From Caulobacteraceae bacterium UBA6225 (lineage in GTDB: Bacteria; Pseudomonadota; Alphaproteobacteria; Caulobacterales; Caulobacteraceae): 21,379 nucleotides of DNA. A model generated the notes under the pieces. The model saw only the letters and a program-made list of their open reading frames with translations, did no database searches and was not told where the DNA came from. The stretch covers positions 10,178 through 31,556 of the forward strand of contig DJWR01000152.1 in assembly GCA_002441055.1 (NCBI GenBank), written 5' to 3'. Below are positions 13,748 to 21,274 of this stretch, piece after piece. A program made the position numbers and the translations under genes. Positions within the stretch are counted from its first letter, which is position 1; the number at the start of each line of letters is the position of its first letter.

Positions 13748-15865
13748 TCAGCCGGCGGCGGCCTCCAGGGCGCGGACCACCAGACCTTCGGTGAGAATCT
13801 GCGGCAGGATCACCGGCTCGGCGCCGGCGCGGTCATAGACCAGATAGAGGGGCACGCCGGCGCGACCATGGCGGGCGAGCTCGGCGGCGATCACCTCATC
13901 CTTCCGGGTCCAGTCGCCCTTCAGATAGACGGCTCCGGTTTCGGCCAGGGCCTCGGCGACCCCTTCGCGCGCCAGGGCGACCTGCTCGTTCACCTGGCAG
14001 GTGACGCACCAGGCGGCCGTAAAGTTGACGAAGACCGGCGTCCCCTGGGCCCGCAGTTCGGCCAGGCGCTGGGCGCTGTAGGGTTCGTAGGGCAGTTCCG
14101 CAACGGCGCCGCTCGCCTCGGGGCCAGCGATCGCAGCGCTCTGATAGGCGGGGATCAGGGCCGAAAGCACGGCGAGCGCCCCCAGGACCGCGGCCCCGCC
14201 ACGAAGGGCCAGCGCCTGCGACCGCCCCTGGGACAGGCCGTAGAGCCAGGCCGCCAGGGCCAGGACGATGGCGGCGGCCAGAAGCCGGGCCTGGCCCATG
14301 GGACCGGCCTGCAAGGTGAGCACCCACAGCAGCCAGGCCGCGGCGCCGTACATGGGGAAGGCCAGCACCTTGCGGAGATGATCCATCCAGGGGCCAGGCC
14401 TGGGCAACTTGGCCAGGAGACCCGGCGCGAAGGCGACGGCCACGAAGGGGGCGGCGAACCCGATGCCTAAGGCGGCGAAGACCAGCAGGGCGGCCGCCGC
14501 CGGCTGGGTGAGCGCCCAACCCAGGGCCGGGGCCATGAAGGGGGCCGTGCAGGGCGCGGCGACCACCACCGCCAGCACCCCGGTGAAGAAGGCGCCGGCC
14601 AGACCGCCCCGGGAGGCCAAGCCCGAGCCGACCCCTTGCAGGGAGGTCCCGATCTCGAACACGCCAGACAGGTTCAGCGCCACGGCCAGCATCAGCAGGC
14701 AAAGGGCGGCCACCACTGGCGGCGACTGGAGCTGGAAGCCCCAGCCCACCGCCGCGCCGGCCGCCTGGGCGGCGATCAGCGCGCCGGCCAGCGCCAAGAA
14801 GGTGACCAGGACGCCGGCCAGGAAGGCCAGGCCCTGGCGTCTGGCGCCCTGGGCCTCATGGGCGTGACCGGCGAGGCTGGCGGCCTTCATGGCCAGGATG
14901 GGGAAGACGCAGGGCATCAGGTTGAGGATCAGCCCGCCCAGGACGGCGAAGGCCAGGGCGAGCGGCAGGCCGAGCCCCGCCGCAGACAGGCCGCCGGACC
15001 GGGCGGCCGGGGGACCGAGACCGGACGCCTCCGGCGAGAGCGGACCGGCCTGGGCCTCGATCTCGTAATAGGCGTCTCCCGCCTTCAGCACTCCGGCCAT
15101 CACCTGGGGCGGCTCGGGGCCCTGGAAGGCGTAGCTGGGGGTCAGGCCAAGCGTCAGGCCCTGCGGCCCGCGCTCGATCGCCTGGGGCGCGGCATGGTCG
15201 ATGACCGCCCCGTCGAAGGGGAAGAAGTAGCTGCCGGCCAGGTCGGCGTCTGTGAGCGGCGCGCCGGTCACCGCCAACCGGAGGCCCTGGTCGTTGTTCT
15301 CGAAGGTCGCGGTGAGGTCGGCCTTGCGCGGCGCGGCCTCCAGAGCCCGGGCGATGGGGGCGGCCCAGCGGCCCGAGGGCTGGGCGGCCTGCGCCTGCAC
15401 CGTCAGGGTCAGCTCCAGTAGGGCGTCTTCGGGAATGCAGATCTCTTCGCAGACCAGGAAGGCGGCGGCGGCCTTCAGCGTCACGGTCTGGCCCACCGGG
15501 GCGTTGGCCGGCGCGGTGAGCGTCATGGGCAGGATCACCTCGCCCGAATAGCCGTAGTTCACCAGGGGGCCGGCGGGCTGGGGCTCGGGCGGCTGCCAGA
15601 CGAAGTCTCCGGCGCTCCAGCCCGCAGGCAGGGTCCAGGCGATCTTGGTCGCCTCCCCAGAGTCGCCTGGATTGCGCCAGTAGGTGTGCCAGCCCTTGTC
15701 GATCTCCTGGCGCAGGGCGACCTGGATCGTCTGACCCGGTGCGATGGCCTGCGTCTGGGCGATCAGTTCGGCCTTCAGATGGCCGGTGTCCACCGGCGCG
15801 GCCTGGGCCGCAGGCGCGACAAGGGCCACGAGCGCAAGGAGCAGACCGGCGAAGCGTAGGTTCAT
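13748..15865 (-). CDS. DsbD/ScsB-like protein-disulfide reductase
   Basis: The 705-residue membrane protein should carry electrons from cytoplasmic thioredoxin to periplasmic thiol proteins. It has a signal peptide (MNLRFAGLLLALVALVAPAA, then QA). A DsbD-alpha-like periplasmic domain follows (about 25-290) with a CEEIC pair (C139, C143). An eight-helix transmembrane DsbD domain (about 295-575) has C319 in NLMPCVFP and C439 in AAPCTAPF. A C-terminal thioredoxin domain has FTAAWCVTCQVNE (C620, C623). All three redox pairs are present. The start at 15865 is chosen because the upstream in-frame extension to 15988 is charged and would bury the signal peptide. The ribosome binding site is weak (GGACC). 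The long mature N-terminal domain fits the ScsB-like subgroup better than classical E. coli DsbD. It lies upstream of the redoxin gene. Confidence 0.92.
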   Translation of the reverse strand: MNLRFAGLLLALVALVAPAAQAAPVDTGHLKAELIAQTQAIAPGQTIQVALRQEIDKGWHTYWRNPGDSGEATKIAWTLPAGWSAGDFVWQPPEPQPAGPLVNYGYSGEVILPMTLTAPANAPVGQTVTLKAAAAFLVCEEICIPEDALLELTLTVQAQAAQPSGRWAAPIARALEAAPRKADLTATFENNDQGLRLAVTGAPLTDADLAGSYFFPFDGAVIDHAAPQAIERGPQGLTLGLTPSYAFQGPEPPQVMAGVLKAGDAYYEIEAQAGPLSPEASGLGPPAARSGGLSAAGLGLPLALAFAVLGGLILNLMPCVFPILAMKAASLAGHAHEAQGARRQGLAFLAGVLVTFLALAGALIAAQAAGAAVGWGFQLQSPPVVAALCLLMLAVALNLSGVFEIGTSLQGVGSGLASRGGLAGAFFTGVLAVVVAAPCTAPFMAPALGWALTQPAAAALLVFAALGIGFAAPFVAVAFAPGLLAKLPRPGPWMDHLRKVLAFPMYGAAAWLLWVLTLQAGPMGQARLLAAAIVLALAAWLYGLSQGRSQALALRGGAAVLGALAVLSALIPAYQSAAIAGPEASGAVAELPYEPYSAQRLAELRAQGTPVFVNFTAAWCVTCQVNEQVALAREGVAEALAETGAVYLKGDWTRKDEVIAAELARHGRAGVPLYLVYDRAGAEPVILPQILTEGLVVRALEAAAG

Positions 15866-15896
15866 CAGAGGGTCCGTGCCTGTTTGGGGTCGGCGC

Positions 15897-15926
15897 AATA
15901 TGGGGCCAGATGGGCGCGGCCCGCAA
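15897..15926 (-). promoter_or_regulatory. Candidate promoter of the DsbD-like/redoxin pair
   Basis: On the minus strand TTGCGG (15926-15921) and CATATT (15902-15897) are separated by 18 nt, about 30 nt upstream of the chosen start. The match to consensus is modest. Confidence 0.3.
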
Positions 15927-16011
15927 ACCTGCGATTCGCGAGCCCCGTCCCTTTCGCCTTTACGGGGTTTGGGGCTGGATGGTTTCATCGCGGGTCAGCA
16001 GAGGGGCGGCC

Positions 16012-16404
16012 ATGCCGGGGTCATTCGACGATATCGAAATCGGACAGGTGGTGGCGCTGGGCGCCGCGGCGGTGGACGCCCGGGCGCTGGAGGCCTTCAT
16101 CACCGCCTTCACCCCAGGCTGGAGCGCCGATCGGGGGGCGCCCGACGCCATGGTGTTCGCCATCTGGGCGCGGCTGGATGGTCAGGCCGCCGTGGGCTGG
16201 CCGCAGACCAAGCGGCTGGGGGTCGACGCCCTGCGCTGGGTGCGCAATCCACCGCCCGGCGAGTTGCTGCGCGCCCGGATGACCATCATGGGCAAGGATC
16301 CGGTGGGCGAGGGCAAGGGCATCATCATCGCCCAGCATGACCTGCTGGACGAAGCGGGACGGCTGGTCTTTTCCTGCCTGACCCGCAGCATCTTCTCCCG
16401 ATAG
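16012..16404 (+). CDS. Small MaoC-like hotdog-domain protein
   Basis: The 130-residue product begins MPGSFDDIEIGQVVALG, the typical entry of MaoC-like hotdog domains that act on acyl-CoA thioesters. The remainder fits one hotdog unit: a central helix region (ALEAFITAFTP), then strands including RNPPPGELLRARMTIMGKDP and GIIIAQHDLLDEAGRLVFSCLTRSIF. The usual hydratase dyad (D..NP.H) is absent: the equivalent region reads TPGWSADRGAPDAM. It may therefore be a non-catalytic or differently acting homologue. GAGGGG at 16001-16006 lies 5 nt before the ATG; an in-frame ATG at 15979 is less well placed. It is divergent from the DsbD-like gene and convergent with the SapC-family gene. The fold is a fairly safe call; the role is unknown. 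Confidence 0.75.
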   Translation: MPGSFDDIEIGQVVALGAAAVDARALEAFITAFTPGWSADRGAPDAMVFAIWARLDGQAAVGWPQTKRLGVDALRWVRNPPPGELLRARMTIMGKDPVGEGKGIIIAQHDLLDEAGRLVFSCLTRSIFSR

Positions 16405-16419
16405 GCGCCACGGGGCGCC
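16404..16419. other. GGCGCC hairpin between convergent genes
   Basis: GGCGCC (16404-16409) and GGCGCC (16414-16419) form a 6-bp stem around ACGG immediately after the hotdog gene. No T-run follows on either strand, so termination is uncertain. Confidence 0.3.
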
Positions 16420-16443
16420 CACCGGGAGAGACCTAAGGTCGAA

Positions 16444-17256
16444 CTAGGCGTTCGCGGCTTCGGGCGCCTGGTTCTGCAGCTGCATCTGGCGGTTCATCGA
16501 CAGGGCGACCAGACGGTCCCACTGAGCCAGCGAGATCAGGTGGGCGTAGATCAGGTTCAGGGCGCCCGACTGACGCAGGTCCATGAACTTGTCCGTCGGC
16601 AGGGCGCGCAGGCGCTCCTCGGAGACACCGAAATAATCGGCCAGTTTCTGAGGTTCAGCCGGGGTGCCGTCCTCATTCACCGGCGTGTAGAAGGCCTCCT
16701 TGGCCTCGAACAGGTCCAGAGCCTTGAGCAGCTGGACGAAGCTCTGAGTCTTCTGGCGCTCCATCTCGTAGTCGTTGCAGAACTTCAGGCAGTTCTGGGT
16801 GTACTCGGTGGGCTCGCCCTTTTCGTCAAAGAAGGGCAGCTCCGGGTCGGATTCGGCGAAGAAGGCCGCCGAGCGGTCGACGCAGAGGATCGACTGGCCA
16901 GCCTTGGAGTCATTGGCGAAGACGAAGGGGTAGCGACGGACATAGGCCGGCACATAGACCCCGGCGTCGAACACGCCATTGGGCAGGACGAAGATGTTTT
17001 CGTCGTGGTTCAGGCCCATCACCTGCAGGGGGGTCTTTTCCTCGCCCACGAAGATGATCGGACCGTTGAGCACGGCCAGCTGGAACTCTGACGCCGTCAG
17101 GGGCACCAGATTGTGCTTGGCGGCGAAGTTGAAGGGCCCGTCGATGCGCTTGACGCCCATACCCTTATGGGTGGTCGGATTCAGCGGCTCGGGCTGGTTG
17201 TAATAGAGAACATTGCCAGTCAGTTGGCCCGGGGCCGATGGGGTCGTCTCGGTCAT
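16444..17256 (-). CDS. SapC-family protein
   Basis: The 270-residue product matches the SapC family, named after a gene of the Campylobacter S-layer locus and common in Caulobacterales and other proteobacteria; its biochemical role is not settled. Family hallmarks are the opening YYNQPEPLNPTTHKGMGVKR, FAAKHNLVPLTASEFQLAVL, the PIIFVG strand, VYVPAYVRRYPFVFA, and the ELPFFDEKGEPTEY segment. A helical C-terminal part follows (LKALDLFEAKEAFYTP, then LADYFGVSEERL). There is no signal peptide, so it is predicted cytoplasmic. In related genomes such genes often sit near TonB-dependent receptor loci, which is not the case here. GAAGG lies 6-7 nt before the ATG at 17256. A well-matched promoter lies at 17323-17351, divergent from the hydratase gene. 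Confidence 0.88.
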   Translation of the reverse strand: MTETTPSAPGQLTGNVLYYNQPEPLNPTTHKGMGVKRIDGPFNFAAKHNLVPLTASEFQLAVLNGPIIFVGEEKTPLQVMGLNHDENIFVLPNGVFDAGVYVPAYVRRYPFVFANDSKAGQSILCVDRSAAFFAESDPELPFFDEKGEPTEYTQNCLKFCNDYEMERQKTQSFVQLLKALDLFEAKEAFYTPVNEDGTPAEPQKLADYFGVSEERLRALPTDKFMDLRQSGALNLIYAHLISLAQWDRLVALSMNRQMQLQNQAPEAANA

Positions 17257-17277
17257 CAGAAACCTTCAAGAATTCGG

Positions 17278-17293
17278 GGGCCCGACGGGGCCC
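17278..17293. other. GGGCCC hairpin in the SapC-gene leader
   Basis: GGGCCC (17278-17283), loop GACG and GGGCCC (17288-17293) form a 6-bp GC stem. It lies within the predicted 5' untranslated region of the SapC-family gene, about 20 nt before its start. It may affect mRNA stability or translation. Confidence 0.35.
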
Positions 17294-17322
17294 GAAAGGC
17301 CCACGCGCGGAGCGGTCGGGCG

Positions 17323-17351
17323 CTTCTAGCCGATCAGGGCAAGGGCGGCAA
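17323..17351 (-). promoter_or_regulatory. Housekeeping-type promoter of the SapC-family gene
   Basis: On the minus strand TTGCCGC (17351-17345) matches six of seven positions of TTGACGS. GCTAGAAG (17330-17323) matches seven of eight of GCTANAWC, with a 14-nt spacer inside the 10-14 range reported for Caulobacter. It is the best two-part promoter match I found. It predicts a leader of about 60 nt. Confidence 0.55.
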
Positions 17352-17367
17352 ATACCAGGAGGGATGC

Positions 17368-17396
17368 TTGCGTCTCGGGCGCTCTGCCGGTTCAAT
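17368..17396 (+). promoter_or_regulatory. Candidate promoter of the MaoC-type hydratase gene
   Basis: TTGCGT (17368-17373) and TTCAAT (17391-17396) are spaced by 17 nt and lie about 55 nt upstream of the ATG. The elements are only partial matches to consensus. Confidence 0.3.
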
Positions 17397-17452
17397 CATC
17401 CCCATAGAAGAGCAGCCCCATCCTTGAACGGGCTCCGGAGGAACATTTCAAC

Positions 17453-18340
17453 ATGCCTATCTTTTATCCCGACATTCTCGACCAGCGTACGCCGGCCCGA
17501 ACCTTCACCTATGGCGACAAGGACGTGATGCTCTACGCCCTGGGCGTAGGCATGGGCCAGGACCCCATGAACGAGACGGAGCTTCCCTTCGTCTATGAGA
17601 AGAACCTGAAGGTCATTCCCACCGCGGCCACCGTTCTGGCCGCAGGCGCCCGGGCCTCCGCCAATGCCGGCCCCGCCCCGCAGATGCCCGAGGGCCACCG
17701 TCCCAGCCAGATCAATTTCCTGATGGTCGTCCATGGCGAGCAGAAGGTGGAGTTGCACAAGCCCCTGCCGACCAAGGGGACCTTCACCGTCGAGGGCCGC
17801 ACGGTCGGCGCCTATGACAAGGGCAAGGACAAGGGCGCGGTCGTCATCAACGAATCGGTCTGGACCGACGAGAACGGCGAGAAGGTCGCCACCCTGACCT
17901 CGTCGACCTTCGCCCGCGGCGACGGCGGCTTTGGCGGTCCCGCTGAAGGTGCACCGGAACCCCACAAGGTGCCTGAGCGCGCGCCGGACATGTCGGTGGA
18001 CTTCACCACCCGTGAGGACCAGGCCCTGCTCTATCGCCTGAACGGCGACCGCAACCCGCTGCATTCGGACCCCGATTCGGCCAAGCGCTCGGGCTTCCCG
18101 CGGCCGATCCTACATGGCCTGTGCACCTATGGCATCACCTGCCGGGCCATCCTGCAGGCGGTGACCGACTTCGATCCCGACCAGATCAAGAGCCACCAGG
18201 CCCGCTTCTCGGCGCCCGTCTTCCCTGGCGACACCATCACGGTGGACATCTGGAAGGACGGCAAGGAGATCAGCTTTGAGGCGCGGGTGAAGGAACGCAA
18301 CGCCACCGTGATCAAAAACGGGCTGGCTGTCCTGCGCTAG
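17453..18340 (+). CDS. MaoC-type enoyl-CoA hydratase 2 (double hotdog)
   Basis: The 295-residue protein has the arrangement of hydratase 2 (R-specific 2-enoyl-CoA hydratase), like the hydratase part of peroxisomal multifunctional enzyme 2. The N-terminal hotdog repeat (about 10-155) includes YALGVGMGQDP and LPFVYEKNLKVIPT. The C-terminal repeat (about 180-295) holds the catalytic hydratase-2 motif YRLNGDRNPLHSDP, with D199 and H204 as the expected dyad. It is followed by AGFPRPILHGLC-type sequence (here SGFPRPILHGLCTYG). It would hydrate trans-2-enoyl-CoA to (R)-3-hydroxyacyl-CoA in fatty-acid or PHA metabolism. GGAGGA lies about 10 nt before the ATG at 17453, slightly long. A hairpin separates it from the acid phosphatase gene. 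The assignment is firm at family level; the chain-length preference is unknown. Confidence 0.93.
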   Translation: MPIFYPDILDQRTPARTFTYGDKDVMLYALGVGMGQDPMNETELPFVYEKNLKVIPTAATVLAAGARASANAGPAPQMPEGHRPSQINFLMVVHGEQKVELHKPLPTKGTFTVEGRTVGAYDKGKDKGAVVINESVWTDENGEKVATLTSSTFARGDGGFGGPAEGAPEPHKVPERAPDMSVDFTTREDQALLYRLNGDRNPLHSDPDSAKRSGFPRPILHGLCTYGITCRAILQAVTDFDPDQIKSHQARFSAPVFPGDTITVDIWKDGKEISFEARVKERNATVIKNGLAVLR

Positions 18341-18355
18341 GCAAAACCCTGCTCG

Positions 18356-18384
18356 GAACGGTTCCCCCTCGAGGGGAGCCGTTC
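18356..18384 (+). other. 12-bp hairpin between hydratase and phosphatase genes
   Basis: GAACGGTTCCCC (18356-18367) pairs with GGGGAGCCGTTC (18373-18384) with one T-G wobble and loop CTCGA. It resembles a terminator stem, but TAGAGAGG rather than a T-run follows. That sequence includes the purine-rich ribosome binding site of the phosphatase gene, so the hairpin may sit in its leader. Confidence 0.5.
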
Positions 18385-18396
18385 TAGAGAGGGGGG

Positions 18397-19188
18397 ATGA
18401 TCCGTATGCATAGCGCCTTCGCGGCCCTCGTCCTGGCCGCCAGCCTTTCCGCCTGCGCGGGGGCGCCGGCCCGGGCCCCCACGCCCCTCGCCAATACCGA
18501 AAGCGGCGATTTTGTCCCCCCGGAGATTGAGGGCTATCTGACGGCCGGCGACCTGGACGGCGTGGCTCTGCTGGGCCCGCCTCCGGCGCCTGACAGCCCC
18601 CGGGGCCGCGCCGACGCCCAACGCTTCGAAGAGACAAGATCCCTGGAAGGAACCGACCGCTGGGCCAAGGCCGCCGCCGACGCTGACCTCTGGGGCGGCA
18701 AGGCGCTGAAGGGCTATGCCTGCGCCTCAGGCCTGGACATCAGCCCACAGACGACCCCGGTCACCGCCCACATCCTGGAGCGAGCCGAGCAGGATGTCCG
18801 CACGGTCAGCACGCCGGCCAAGGACCACTATGCTCGTCTTCGGCCCCTCATCGGCAATGACAAGCCCATCTGCGTGCCCCGGGCGCCCTGGATGGAGATC
18901 AACGCCTCCTATCCCTCCGGCCACTCCATGACGGGCTGGGCCTGGGCGCTCATCCTGGTGGAGCTGGCGCCGAAGCAGTCCGGGCCGCTGCTGGAGGCCG
19001 GCAAGGAGATGGGGGAATCACGGGTCATCTGCGGCATGCACTATCCGAGCGACGTGGAGGCCGGCCGCGATCTGGCCGCCGCCATGGTCGCCCGCATGCG
19101 CGCTAATCCAGAATTCCGCGCTGACATGGAGAAGGCGCGCCGCGAAGTCGCCCGGCTCAAGGCTCCGCCCTCGGGTTGCGGAGCCTAA
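18397..19188 (+). CDS. Class A non-specific acid phosphatase (PAP2 superfamily) lipoprotein
   Basis: The 263-residue product has a lipoprotein signal: a hydrophobic stretch followed by LSAC, with C20 as the acylated cysteine. It should be membrane-anchored facing the periplasm. All three PAP2 motifs are present: K142-x6-R149-P150 (KDHYARLRP), PSGH (173-176) and S208-R209-x5-H215-x3-D219 (SRVICGMHYPSD). These residues form the phosphohistidine active site of class A acid phosphatases such as PhoN/PhoC. They hydrolyse phosphomonoesters; a lipid phosphate substrate is also possible. Start choice is uncertain. The ATG at 18397 directly abuts a GAGGGGGG run, while an in-frame ATG at 18406 is about 9-11 nt after it and keeps the signal. 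The longer form supplies an arginine to the n-region. It converges with aguB. Confidence 0.92.
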   Translation: MIRMHSAFAALVLAASLSACAGAPARAPTPLANTESGDFVPPEIEGYLTAGDLDGVALLGPPPAPDSPRGRADAQRFEETRSLEGTDRWAKAAADADLWGGKALKGYACASGLDISPQTTPVTAHILERAEQDVRTVSTPAKDHYARLRPLIGNDKPICVPRAPWMEINASYPSGHSMTGWAWALILVELAPKQSGPLLEAGKEMGESRVICGMHYPSDVEAGRDLAAAMVARMRANPEFRADMEKARREVARLKAPPSGCGA

Positions 19189-19232
19189 GGGGTCGCCAAC
19201 CAGACCCACGCGGGGCAGGCTCGCGCCAGGGC

Positions 19233-20111
19233 TCAGGCTGGGCGAGGGCCGCTCAGGGCGCCGTACAGATCGGTGCGCCGGTCGCGGAAAAAGCCCCAGG
19301 CCGCCCGGTGGGTGGTCAGGAAATCCAGGTCGAAATCAGCGGTCAGCACGCCTTCTTCGTCGGCGCCGAACTCGGCCACCAAGTCGCCCCGATGGTCGGC
19401 GATGAAGGACGAGCCGTAGAACCGCTGACCGCCGCCGGGATAGTTCTCCCAGGGCTCAAATCCCGTGCGGTTGGCGCCCACCACCGGGATCACGTTGGAG
19501 ACGGCGTGGCCCTGCATGGCCCGGCGCCAAGGAGCGGCGGTGTCCAGGGTCTCGTCATGGGGTTCAGACCCTATGGCGGTGGGATAGAACAGCACCTCGG
19601 CGCCCATGAGCGCCATGGCCCGGGCGGCCTCCGGATACCACTGGTCCCAGCAGATGCCGACGCCGACCTTGCCGAACCGGGTGTCCCAGACGCGGAAGCC
19701 GGTGTCGCCGGGGCGGAAATAGTACTTCTCCTGATAGCCGGGCCCGTCGGGGATATGGCTCTTGCGATAGACGCCCATGGGCGAGCCATCGGCGTCGATC
19801 ATCACCACGCTGTTGAAATAGTGCGGGCCTTCCCGCTCATAGATCGAGATCGGCAGCACGATGCCAAGCTCGGCCGCCAGGGGCGCCAGCGCGGTGACGC
19901 AGGGGTGCTCGCGCCAGGGATGGGCGGTGGCGAACCAGTGCTCCTCCTGGGTCACGCAGAAATAGGGGCCCTGGAACAGTTCCGAGGGCAGGACCACCTG
20001 GGCGCCCTGGCCGGCGGCCTGGCGGATGAAGTCGGCGGTCTTCTTGATGTTGGCGTCGAGATCCAGGCCATAGGCGGTCTGGATGGCGGCGACCTTGATG
20101 TTGCGGGCCAT
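19233..20111 (-). CDS. aguB: N-carbamoylputrescine amidase
   Basis: The 292-residue nitrilase-superfamily enzyme hydrolyses N-carbamoylputrescine to putrescine, CO2 and ammonia. The catalytic triad is visible as E44 (VVLPSELFQGPYF), K117 (GVYRKSHIPDGPGY) and C154 (VGICWDQWYPEAARA). AguB-type features include SELFQGPYFC near the glutamate, NSVVMIDADG and GANRTGFE. The length is standard for the family. Its ATG shares one base with the aguA stop (TGATG at 20113-20109). The two genes are therefore an operon with probable coupling, and the pair supports the AguB identity over other nitrilases. No signal peptide is present, so it is cytoplasmic. The 44-nt gap to the convergent phosphatase gene shows no terminator. 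Confidence 0.95.
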   Translation of the reverse strand: MARNIKVAAIQTAYGLDLDANIKKTADFIRQAAGQGAQVVLPSELFQGPYFCVTQEEHWFATAHPWREHPCVTALAPLAAELGIVLPISIYEREGPHYFNSVVMIDADGSPMGVYRKSHIPDGPGYQEKYYFRPGDTGFRVWDTRFGKVGVGICWDQWYPEAARAMALMGAEVLFYPTAIGSEPHDETLDTAAPWRRAMQGHAVSNVIPVVGANRTGFEPWENYPGGGQRFYGSSFIADHRGDLVAEFGADEEGVLTADFDLDFLTTHRAAWGFFRDRRTDLYGALSGPRPA

Positions 20112-21115
20112 CAGGCGGGCTCCTGCTGGGTGATGCAGTGGAACGAACCGCCGCCCGTCAGGATGGCGGTCGACGGCAGGCCGATGATCTTGCGGTCGGG
20201 GAAGACAGTCTCCAGCGCCTGGATGGCCATCTCTCCGGGGCGCTGCGCATAGGTGGGCACGATCACCGCCCCATTGGCGATGATGAAGTTCATGTGCGAG
20301 GCCGGCACATAGTCGCCATCCGCATTCTCGATCCAGCCCGGCGAGGGAATGCGCACCACCTTCAGCCGCTCCCCCCGCGCATCAGCCATCCCGGCCAAGC
20401 GCCGGGCGGCGTCGTCATAGGCGTCCATGTTCGGATCGCCGCGCCCGAAGGCGACGGGGCAGACCACCACGCCAGGGGCCACGAAGCGGGCGAGGTTGTC
20501 CACATGGCCGTCGGTGTGGTCGTTCTGCAGGCCATCCCCCAGCCACAGGGTCTTGCGGACCCCCAGCGCCTCAGCCAGCGCGGCCTCGGCGGCCTCTGCG
20601 CTCCAGCCGGGATTGCGGTTGGCGTTGAGCAGGCACTGGCCGGTGGTGAGCACCGTACCGAAGCCGTCATGGTCCAGCGCGCCCCCTTCCAGGATGAAAT
20701 CGTTGGCCGCCAGGGGGGCACCAGCGTGACCCGCGATCTGGGCGGCGACGGTCTCGTCGTAGGGATAGACATACTTGCCCCCCCAGCCGTTGAACCGGAA
20801 ACCTCGGGCGCTCCAGCCGTCCCCATCGCGGGCGAAGATCGGGCCGGTGTCGCGCAGCCAGATGTCGCCAAAGGCGCCGGCGACGATCTCAATCCCCGCC
20901 ACATTGCCGAGCATCCGCCGGGCCGCGGCCTCGCCGTCCGGGGAACCGGTCATCAGGCGAACGGTCTCCTGGCCGGGGCCAGCCAGGGCGCGGGCCAGGG
21001 CGGCCACCTCGGCCTGGGCCTGGGCGTAGTCCTCGCCCCACAGATCTTCATGGCTGGGGAAGCCCAGCCACATGGCCCGGTGCGGCGCCCATTCGGCAGG
21101 AACGACAAGGCTCAT
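20111..21115 (-). CDS. aguA: Agmatine deiminase
   Basis: The 334-residue enzyme converts agmatine to N-carbamoylputrescine plus ammonia, the step before aguB. It belongs to the peptidyl-arginine-deiminase-like (guanidino-group modifying) fold. Signature segments are the start VPAEWAPHRAMWLGFPS, FGDIWLRDTGPIFARD (about 82-97), FNGWGGKY, ILEGGALDHDG, NDHTDGHVDNLARF with the catalytic histidine, and GGGSFHCITQQ with nucleophile C327 near the C-terminus. The length is slightly shorter than the usual 340-370 residues but no motif is missing. It is first in the aguA-aguB pair. The ribosome binding site upstream of the ATG at 21115 is weak (GGGAAAG), and I find no convincing promoter in the 105 nt before the next terminator. 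The two genes give an arginine-to-putrescine route if arginine decarboxylase exists elsewhere. Confidence 0.95.
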   Translation of the reverse strand: MSLVVPAEWAPHRAMWLGFPSHEDLWGEDYAQAQAEVAALARALAGPGQETVRLMTGSPDGEAAARRMLGNVAGIEIVAGAFGDIWLRDTGPIFARDGDGWSARGFRFNGWGGKYVYPYDETVAAQIAGHAGAPLAANDFILEGGALDHDGFGTVLTTGQCLLNANRNPGWSAEAAEAALAEALGVRKTLWLGDGLQNDHTDGHVDNLARFVAPGVVVCPVAFGRGDPNMDAYDDAARRLAGMADARGERLKVVRIPSPGWIENADGDYVPASHMNFIIANGAVIVPTYAQRPGEMAIQALETVFPDRKIIGLPSTAILTGGGSFHCITQQEPA

Positions 21116-21219
21116 CTTTGCTTTCCCATTTTCAGCCCGCCGGGCCGATCAGACAGAACCGGCGCAGATGGGCGCACGCCCGCCCAAGGTCAAGCGGCGC
21201 CTTGGAAGCCGCGCCCACG

Positions 21220-21249
21220 AAAAAGGGGGCGGCCCGAAAGCCGCCCCCT
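21220..21249 (-). terminator. Intrinsic terminator of the right-edge outer-membrane protein gene
   Basis: On the minus strand GGGGGCGGC (21248-21240), loop TTTCGG and GCCGCCCCC (21233-21225) form a 9-bp stem. It is followed by TTTTTCG, about 26 nt after the stop codon of the right-edge gene. This insulates it from aguA. Confidence 0.88.
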
Positions 21250-21274
21250 CATCTCGTCCTGATCGAAAGTCAGA

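Noticed and set aside
15866..15988. N-terminal extension of the DsbD-like protein to an ATG at 15988
   Set aside because: The added 41 residues are charged and precede a perfect signal peptide; they also run into the divergent intergenic region.
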